A DNA stretch of 64,000 bases, taken from assembly GCA_963819735.1 (NCBI GenBank), contig CAWFXC010000001.1:806001-870000 (forward strand), written 5' to 3'. The notes beneath the pieces are model-generated. The model made no database searches, was not told where the DNA came from, and saw only the letters and a program-made list of their open reading frames with translations. Both the position numbers and the translations under genes were made by a program. Source of the DNA: CAWFXC01 sp963819735 (GTDB taxonomy: Bacteria > Actinomycetota > Acidimicrobiia > IMCC26256 > DASPTH01). Of this stretch, positions 58,764-64,000 are shown one piece after another; position 1 is the first letter of the stretch, and each line of letters opens with the position of its first letter.

Positions 58764-59630
58764 TCACAGCTGATCGTCGCGTCGTTCCTGCAGGAACCGC
58801 TCGAGTTCAGCCGCGAGGTCGTCGGGCGAGGGGATCTGGTCTTCGGCCTGACCGTCGTAGCGCGCTTCGAGTTGGGGAAGGTACCGACGCGCCTGCTCGT
58901 CGTCGGCGACCGCGTCGTCGAGCCGCTGCTCCCACTCGGCGATCGCCGGCGCGAGGTCGGCGTGCGACGTGGCGACCCCGGTGACGTGCTCGAGGTGCCG
59001 CAGCAACGCCATCGACGCCTTCGGGTTGTGCGTCGCTCCCGCGTAGTACGGCACCGCCACTCTCATCGCGATCGCGGGAAACCGGGTGCCGTCGAGCTCG
59101 GCGTGCAGCACGCCGAGCGCGCCGGTGATGCCCTCGTACTGCGGGCGACTCAAACCGAGGCGCGCCGCCAGCTCGGTGTCACTCGACGAACCGAACACAA
59201 CCGGCATGCGCGTGTGCGGCACCGCTTCGGGTGTGGCTCCGAGCGTCACGACCATCTCGCACCCGGTGCGACGGGCGACCTCGAGCAGTGCGTCGCAGAA
59301 TCCCCGCCACCGGAAGTGCGGCTCGGTGCCCGAGAGCAGCACGAGATCGCGACCGTCGCCCGATCGGTCGGTCGCGTGCACGATGTTCTCGGGCCAGGTG
59401 ATGCGACGCGTGAGGCCCGCTTCGAGCTCGACCTGCGGGCGAATCTGTTGGAAGTCGAAGAGGTCGTCGGGATCGATCCGCGCGAACGGGGTCGCACCGT
59501 GATGCTCGATGAGCCAGTCGATCGCCCCCGTAGACGCAGTGGCGGCGTCGAAGTAGCCGGCGAACGCCGCGACCAGGACCGGCCGGTCGAGCACCGGTTC
59601 GGTGTCCCAGATCAGATCAGCCGTGCTCAT
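58764..59630 (-). CDS. PAC2 family (proteasome assembly chaperone-like) protein
   Basis: About 288 residues from the ATG at 59630. PVLVAAFAGYFDAATASTGA at 17-36 and VTLGATPEAVPHTRMPVVFG in the middle are hallmarks of the actinobacterial PAC2 (PF09754) family, with a C-terminal acidic helix (EDQIPSPDDLAAELERFLQE). In actinobacteria these proteins are linked to the proteasome or to unknown ATP-independent roles. It lies 42 bases after the response regulator on the same strand. An ATG 18 bases upstream is an alternative start. Confidence 0.85.
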   Translation of the reverse strand: MSTADLIWDTEPVLDRPVLVAAFAGYFDAATASTGAIDWLIEHHGATPFARIDPDDLFDFQQIRPQVELEAGLTRRITWPENIVHATDRSGDGRDLVLLSGTEPHFRWRGFCDALLEVARRTGCEMVVTLGATPEAVPHTRMPVVFGSSSDTELAARLGLSRPQYEGITGALGVLHAELDGTRFPAIAMRVAVPYYAGATHNPKASMALLRHLEHVTGVATSHADLAPAIAEWEQRLDDAVADDEQARRYLPQLEARYDGQAEDQIPSPDDLAAELERFLQERRDDQL

Positions 59631-59672
59631 GCCTCGGACGTTCCCCACGATGTCGGGAGTGGGGCGCGAGTC

Positions 59673-60440
59673 TCACACGGCCGGTTCCCGCCGTCCATCA
59701 GCCCCGGCCGGACTCCAGCCCGAGCGGTGCGCCAGCGCGACCGCGGCAACCTGCGAGTGGACCGACAGCTTCTCGAGGATCGAACGGATCTGGCTGCGCA
59801 CGGTGGTGATCGACACGAACGAACCGCTCGCGATCTCCTCGGCCGACTGACCGTCCATCAGCGCGCCGAGCACGACGCGCTCGCGAGCGGTCAGGCGATC
59901 GAACGGGGTGAGGCGGGCACGCTCGTCGGCCCTCCGCTCCCGTCGGTCGGCGAGCAGATCCGGGGGATCTGATGCGGGGTTCGTGCAGTCGCCCTTCGCG
60001 CCGGCGTTCTCGGCGCGGGCGTCGATGGTCTCGGTGAGCTGGTCGAGCACCGTCTCGAACGTCGCCGACGTGCTCACGAACGCCGACGCGCCGGCCTCGA
60101 CCGCGGCGCGGAGCAGGATGGCGTCGGTCACGCCGGTGACCACGAGGACGTCGGCCCCGATGGCGCGCAGCGGCTCGATCAACGGGATGGTCAGCCCGAT
60201 CCCACCGCCGAGCACGAGCTCGAGCATGACCACGTCGGCGCCGACGTCGCGGGCGCGGGCCAGGATCGCATCCGGCGACGGGCCGTCGATCACGTGGACG
60301 ACGAGGCCGTGGCCGCGCAGCGCTGCGGCCAGACCGCCGGCCAGTAGCGGGTGATCCTCGACGATGAGCACCGTCGCCGCGCGCGTCGAGGAGCCGGTCG
60401 CGTCCCGCGGTTCGTCGCGTCGCTGCCCGCCCGCGCTCAT
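59673..60440 (-). CDS. LuxR-type response regulator with degenerate receiver
   Basis: A 255-residue protein: receiver-like domain at 23-140 and LuxR/GerE helix-turn-helix at about 183-243 (LTARERVVLGALMDGQSAEE, TTVRSQIRSILEKLSVHSQV). The acid pocket VEDHP (27-31) is kept, but the phosphoacceptor aspartate is Glu74 (VVMLELVL) and the conserved lysine after strand 5 is missing (AFVSTSA). Glutamate there can mimic phosphorylation, so it may be constitutively active or respond to a ligand. No sensor kinase is nearby. It faces a 406-base gene-free region, a likely promoter target. Confidence 0.82.
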   Translation of the reverse strand: MSAGGQRRDEPRDATGSSTRAATVLIVEDHPLLAGGLAAALRGHGLVVHVIDGPSPDAILARARDVGADVVMLELVLGGGIGLTIPLIEPLRAIGADVLVVTGVTDAILLRAAVEAGASAFVSTSATFETVLDQLTETIDARAENAGAKGDCTNPASDPPDLLADRRERRADERARLTPFDRLTARERVVLGALMDGQSAEEIASGSFVSITTVRSQIRSILEKLSVHSQVAAVALAHRSGWSPAGADGRREPAV

Positions 60441-60846
60441 CGCCCTGATCCGTCCTCTTCCGCCGAACTTCTACCGAACTCATCCCGAACGGTGCCTACC
60501 ACCGAGGGTGATTCGTATCTCACTGTACGAGAGAACGATGGCGCGATGCACGACGGATCACGGTCGCAGGGCGAAGTTTTCATCAATCTTGGCGATGACC
60601 TGGCCACGGAGCGGGCGCATGCTCGGCGAGCGGGACCGTTCGGGGTCCCGCGTGGCCAGGAGGGGAGCAGCTGCCGCGAGGAACCGGCGGGTTCGGGTTC
60701 ATTTCCCGCCCTGAAGCGAACCGCTCGTCGACTTGCCAGGTGGGTCGTTCCTCACAAGCCTGCTTCCCTCTCGGCCCACTCTCGGCCCACGCTCGGGCCG
60801 TACTCGGCCCGCTCTCGGGCCACGCTCGGCCGGTACCGTGCTCACC
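60441..60846. other. 406-base gene-free region with repeats
   Basis: Divergent gap between the response regulator (minus) and the deazaflavin reductase (plus). It contains an AT-richer block around 60510-60585 with the nested inverted repeat TCGTA-N8-TACGA (60513-60530), and six tandem 11-base units at 60770-60835. No open frame in it looks coding. Confidence 0.6.
60770..60835. repeat. Six degenerate 11-base tandem units
   Basis: CTCGGCCCACT, CTCGGCCCACG, CTCGGGCCGTA, CTCGGCCCGCT, CTCGGGCCACG and CTCGGCCGGTA follow each other without gaps, ending 11 bases before the ATG at 60847. The unit length equals about one turn of B-DNA, so a protein could bind along one face; slippage is the alternative origin. 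Confidence 0.75.
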
Positions 60847-61287
60847 ATGCCCAGCGATTTCGCACTCAAGTCCATGAACACGTTGCACCGCGGCATGCTG
60901 CGGATCAGCGGTGGCCGGATCGGCTGGAGCGCCTCGCGCATGCCGGTGCTCGAGCTCACCACCACGGGCCGGAAGTCCGGTCAACCGCGGCCGGTGATGC
61001 TCACCTCGCCGTACCAGGACGGATCGTCGGTCGTGGTCGTCGCGTCCCGCGGGGGTGACGACGAACATCCGGCCTGGTTCCTCAACCTGCGCGACAACCC
61101 CGAGGTCAAGGTCGTCTTCAAGGGCGGCCCGCAGCAGGCCATGCGGGCCCGCATCGCGACCCCAGAGGAGCGCGCCCGCCTGTGGCCGCTGATCGTCGCC
61201 GATCACAAGAACTACGCGGGGTACCAGACCAAGACCGAGCGGGAGATCCCGCTCGTGCTGCTCGACCCCGTCGCTCAGGCCCAGTAG
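60847..61287 (+). CDS. Deazaflavin (F420)-dependent nitroreductase family protein
   Basis: A 146-residue Ddn-like split-barrel protein. MPVLELTTTGRKSGQPRPVM (32-51) is the F420-phosphate region; VVVASRGGDDEHPAWFLNLR and DHKNYAGYQTKTEREIPLVL at the C-terminus complete the family pattern. It probably reduces a quinone or other acceptor with F420H2. ATG at 60847; its end overlaps the convergent acyl-CoA ligase by 13 bases. Confidence 0.87.
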   Translation: MPSDFALKSMNTLHRGMLRISGGRIGWSASRMPVLELTTTGRKSGQPRPVMLTSPYQDGSSVVVVASRGGDDEHPAWFLNLRDNPEVKVVFKGGPQQAMRARIATPEERARLWPLIVADHKNYAGYQTKTEREIPLVLLDPVAQAQ

Positions 61288-62816
61288 CGCTCGCGCAGCA
61301 ACCGCTTCTGCAACTTGCCGGTGGGTAGCCGCGGCAACTCTTCGACGAAGTCGATCGAGCGGGGCACCTTGACCCGGGCCAGGTGCTCGCGGCAGTAGGC
61401 GATCAACGCGGCCGCGGTCTCGGCCGACGGATCGACGCCCGGCGTGAGCTCGACCAACGCCTTGACCTCTTCGCCGAGATCGTCGTTCGGCACCCCGATC
61501 ACCGCGACGTCGACGACGTCGGGGTGCACGACCAACACGTCCTCGATCTCGCGCGGGTAGATGTTGACGCCGCCGGCGATGATCATGAACGCCTTGCGGT
61601 CGGTGAGGTAGAGGTAGCCCTCGTCGTCGAGGTAGCCGACGTCGCCGAGGGTCGACCAGCCCCGATCGTCGTAGGCCTCCTTGGTCTGCTGCGGATCGTC
61701 GTGGTACTCGAAGGTGAAACCATCGGAGAACCACACCGTGCCGACCTCGCCCGGGCCGAGCTCGCGACCGTCGGCGTCGTCGACGATGTGCGCCACGCCG
61801 AGACACGCGCGACCGACCGAACCGGGACGCTCGCGCCACTCGGACGCGGAGATCAACGTCATGCCGTTGCCCTCGGTGCCGGCGTAGAACTCGTAGAGGA
61901 TCGGTCCCCACCAGTCGAGCATCTGTTCCTTCACCGCCACCGGGCACGGCGCCGCGCCGTGCACCCCGAACTCCATGCTCGACAGGTCGTAGCGGTCCCG
62001 TTCGGCCGCGGGGAGCTTGAGCATGCGACTGAACATCGTGGGTACCCACTGCGCGTGGGTGACGCGGTAGCGGTCGATCAGCCGGAGGGCGTCGCTCGGG
62101 TCGAAACGCTCCATCACCACGATCGTGCCGCCGGCGCGGAGCGCGGCCAGGCATCCGTAGAGCGGGCCGGCGTGGTAGAGCGGGCCGGCCGACAACCAGA
62201 CCGTCGCCGTGTTGAAGCCGTAAAGGTCGCGGAAGGTCGGGAAGTAGCCGGGCACCTCCCACGCGGGCTCCAACGTCAGCGGCTTGCGGACTCCTTTCGG
62301 GCGCCCGGTCGTGCCCGACGAATAGAACATCTCGCTGCCCGCGACCTCGGGGAGCACGGGGGTGGCCGGATATGCGGCGACGGCGTCCTCGTAGCGGTCG
62401 AAGCCGGTGATGTCGCCGCCCACGGCCAGGCGGACGCGCACTCGTGACACCCGCTCGTCGATGCCGGTGGCTGCGGCCGCGAGACCGGCCGACGCCACCA
62501 GGGCGACCGCTTCGCAGTCGTCGACGATGTAGTCGAGCTCGCCGCTCGTGAGCAATGAGCTGATCGGCGTGTAGTAGAGCCCCGATCGCTGCGCGGCCCA
62601 GACCACCTCGAGGTAGCGCGCGTCGTTCTCGAGGAAGATCGCGATGTGGTCACCGGGGCGCAGGCCTTCGGCGTGGAACAACTGCGCGAGGCGATTCGAG
62701 CGATCTTCGAGCTCGGCGTAGGTGACGACTTCGCCCGTCGCTCCCATGATGACGGCCGGCTTGTCGGGGAACGCGGCCGCGTGGCCGGCCGGGTAGTACC
62801 GGGGTTCGTCGACCAT
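61275..62816 (-). CDS. Acyl-CoA synthetase (FadD-type AMP-dependent ligase)
   Basis: A 513-residue ANL superfamily ligase. The AMP/phosphate loop is MFYSSGTTGRPKGVRK (163-178); EFYAGTEGNGMT (A5), STLGDVGYLDDEGYLYLTDR (A7) and LPTGKLQKR near the C-terminus with the catalytic lysine are all present. It activates a carboxylic acid to its CoA ester through an acyl-adenylate. The N-terminal domain is somewhat short, as in FadD-type enzymes for cyclic acids, so a steroid or terpenoid acid is plausible. It follows the F420 oxidoreductase by 3 bases on the same strand. Confidence 0.9.
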   Translation of the reverse strand: MVDEPRYYPAGHAAAFPDKPAVIMGATGEVVTYAELEDRSNRLAQLFHAEGLRPGDHIAIFLENDARYLEVVWAAQRSGLYYTPISSLLTSGELDYIVDDCEAVALVASAGLAAAATGIDERVSRVRVRLAVGGDITGFDRYEDAVAAYPATPVLPEVAGSEMFYSSGTTGRPKGVRKPLTLEPAWEVPGYFPTFRDLYGFNTATVWLSAGPLYHAGPLYGCLAALRAGGTIVVMERFDPSDALRLIDRYRVTHAQWVPTMFSRMLKLPAAERDRYDLSSMEFGVHGAAPCPVAVKEQMLDWWGPILYEFYAGTEGNGMTLISASEWRERPGSVGRACLGVAHIVDDADGRELGPGEVGTVWFSDGFTFEYHDDPQQTKEAYDDRGWSTLGDVGYLDDEGYLYLTDRKAFMIIAGGVNIYPREIEDVLVVHPDVVDVAVIGVPNDDLGEEVKALVELTPGVDPSAETAAALIAYCREHLARVKVPRSIDFVEELPRLPTGKLQKRLLRERYWA

Positions 62817-62819
62817 CGA

Positions 62820-63671
62820 TCAGATGCGACTCATCGCCGCGTCGGCAAATGCCTCGAGCGCGGGAAGGGCGTCGCGGCCGCGGGTCCACGGCATGATCAC
62901 GACGCGATCGACCCCGATGGCCTCGAGCCGGGCCAGTTCGTCGAGCGACGGGTTGGGGTGCAGCACGCTGATGTTGAACGGCCGCGTCACGCCCAACTCG
63001 TCGCGCAGGGCACGGATGCGTTCGACCCGCTCCGCGATCTGCGCGACGTCGTTGGCGACGCCGCCCGACAGCCAGCCGTCGCCCAGGCGCACCGCGCGCG
63101 CGAGTGCCTTCTCCGACTCACCGCCGAACATGATCGGCGGATGTGGGGAGGTGACGGGCCGCGGCTGGAAGTGCAGCGGCGCGAAGTCGAAGTGGCGGCC
63201 GTGGTACTCGAAGGTGGGCTCGGTCCACAGGCCGCGGATCACCTCGACCGCTTCCTCCGTGCGCGAGAACCGCCGTTGGGGATCGAGCCCGAGGGCCACG
63301 AACTCCTCGGTGAGCCAGCCCGCGCCGATCCCGAGGATCGCCCGCCCGCCCGACAGCACGTCGAGCGTCGTCACCGCGCGGGCGGCCACGATGGGGTGAC
63401 GCAACGGCAGCACGTAGACCGCGGTGCCCAGCTTGATGGTCGACGTCGCCTGCGCGATCCCCATCAGCACCAGCCACGGGTCGTAGAGCGGGGTGTCGAG
63501 CGGGAACGGAATCGATCCGTCGGCGGTGTACGGGTACGGGCTCGCGGCCTGCACCGGGAAGAACAGGTGGTCGGGCACGAAGACGGAGTCGTACCCAAGC
63601 GCCTCGGCCCGGGCCGCGATCGACGGCATCTGGTCGGGTCGGACCATCACGAGGTTGAGCCCGAGCTTCAC
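62820..63671 (-). CDS. LLM class F420-dependent oxidoreductase
   Basis: A 283-residue luciferase-like enzyme of the TIGR03619 group: VKLGLNLVMVRPDQMPSIAA start, GYDSVFVPDHLFFPVQ, and GGRAILGIGAGWLTEEFVAL (phosphate loop). I set the start at GTG 63671; a frame extends to 63776 but adds a Gly-rich segment foreign to the family and crosses the AT-rich promoter element. It is directly upstream (3 bases) of the acyl-CoA ligase, so they act in one pathway. Confidence 0.85.
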   Translation of the reverse strand: MKLGLNLVMVRPDQMPSIAARAEALGYDSVFVPDHLFFPVQAASPYPYTADGSIPFPLDTPLYDPWLVLMGIAQATSTIKLGTAVYVLPLRHPIVAARAVTTLDVLSGGRAILGIGAGWLTEEFVALGLDPQRRFSRTEEAVEVIRGLWTEPTFEYHGRHFDFAPLHFQPRPVTSPHPPIMFGGESEKALARAVRLGDGWLSGGVANDVAQIAERVERIRALRDELGVTRPFNISVLHPNPSLDELARLEAIGVDRVVIMPWTRGRDALPALEAFADAAMSRI

Positions 63672-63699
63672 GTTGCGTCCCCCGGTGGCCGGATCAAGA

Positions 63700-63714
63700 T
63701 TGCAGATAATATCC
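63700..63714 (-). promoter_or_regulatory. GGATATTATCTGCAA promoter-like element
   Basis: On the minus strand this AT-rich element resembles the GGATAC-TTATG elements at 47788 and 51788 (11 of 15 bases shared with the former). It lies between the divergent F420 oxidoreductase (63671) and SnoaL gene (63745); TAATAT at 63707-63712 fits a plus-strand -10 box. Confidence 0.4.
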
Positions 63715-63744
63715 AATTCGCCGTCACCCGAACCGGGAGCCCCG

Positions 63745-64000
63745 ATGACCGACTCCGGCCTGCCCGCCGAGGACACGATCGCGTTGCACCAACTCGTGCA
63801 CCGCTACGCCCACATCGTCGACGACGCGGAGTTCGAGCAGCTCGGTGAGATCTTCACCCCCGACATCGAGTTCGACACGTCGCAGTTCGGGAACCCGCCG
63901 CTCGTCGGTCTCGACGGTGTGATCCAGTCCTACGTCGACGCCCGCCACCCCGTCGGTCACCACGTCATGAGCGCGGTCGTCACCACCGACGCCGACGGCA
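63745..64000 (+). CDS. SnoaL/NTF2-like protein, 5' part
   Basis: The ATG at 63745 opens a frame that runs off the right edge after 85 residues. IALHQLVHRYAHIVDDAEFE (12-31) and the following IFTPDIEFDTSQFGNPPLVG give the SnoaL_4 pattern shared by four other proteins in this window. HHVMSAVVTTDADG is the start of the first long strand. Divergent from the F420 oxidoreductase-ligase operon. Function as isomerase, dehydratase or binding protein is open. Confidence 0.8.
   Translation, partial: MTDSGLPAEDTIALHQLVHRYAHIVDDAEFEQLGEIFTPDIEFDTSQFGNPPLVGLDGVIQSYVDARHPVGHHVMSAVVTTDADG

Noticed and set aside
1..64000. rRNA, tRNA, insertion sequences, phage or integrase genes
   Set aside because: No transposase, integrase or structural RNA signature was seen on either strand by eye; a tRNA scan would be needed to exclude a tRNA formally.

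Overview
The window is GC-rich, gene-dense DNA with many GTG starts and many 4-base ATGA/GTGA stop-start overlaps. The gene content is dominated by acyl-CoA enzymes, short-chain dehydrogenases (SDRs), luciferase-like F420-type oxidoreductases, cytochromes P450 and SnoaL/NTF2-like small proteins. This points to an actinobacterium with mycobacterial-type lipid or steroid catabolism. An acidimicrobial or related environmental actinomycete is my inference; no rRNA or tRNA is present to settle it.

Layout. 1-3469 (+): end of an acyl-CoA dehydrogenase (ACAD), an alpha-methylacyl-CoA racemase-like enzyme, two hot-dog hydratases and a second ACAD with one frame break. 3583-8310 (-): MaoC hydratase, ipdC, ipdB, ipdA, echA20 and an SDR, the core of the pathway that opens steroid rings C and D. 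A crotonase, a luciferase-like monooxygenase, ipdF and a broken TetR regulator follow, with a KstR-like operator beside the regulator. 11.9-30.9 kb: amidohydrolases, hydrolase, MarR regulators, alcohol dehydrogenase, SDRs, an F420 oxidoreductase-crotonase open frame, a CYP142-like P450 and a heavily frame-broken DegT/RfbH-like gene. 31-41.9 kb: more F420 oxidoreductases, sulfotransferase, an Rv3520c/Ltp thiolase/DUF35 cassette, SDR, epimerase, SnoaL proteins and a GMC oxidoreductase. 41.9-46 kb: small housekeeping-like genes (cobalamin-binding protein, DUF5522, methyltransferase, SRPBCC, nucleosidase). 46-57.9 kb: SDR pair, BKACE enzyme plus an unrecognised Cys/His protein, crotonase, phosphotransferase, two tandem P450s, ACAD, two hydrolases. 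57.9-60.4 kb: membrane SH3 protein, PAC2 protein and a response regulator with a degenerate receiver. 60.8-64 kb: deazaflavin-dependent reductase, acyl-CoA ligase, F420 oxidoreductase, start of another SnoaL protein.

Taken together, the genes can supply side-chain hydroxylation (P450), CoA activation, racemisation and beta-oxidation (ligase, racemase, ACADs, hydratases, SDRs, thiolase) and terminal ring opening (EchA20, IpdC, IpdAB). Several otherwise intact reading frames are broken by what look like single-base insertions (one in each of three genes, five in the DegT-like gene, and possibly one behind the fusion at 17934-19766). The uniform +1 pattern makes sequence error at least as likely as gene decay.
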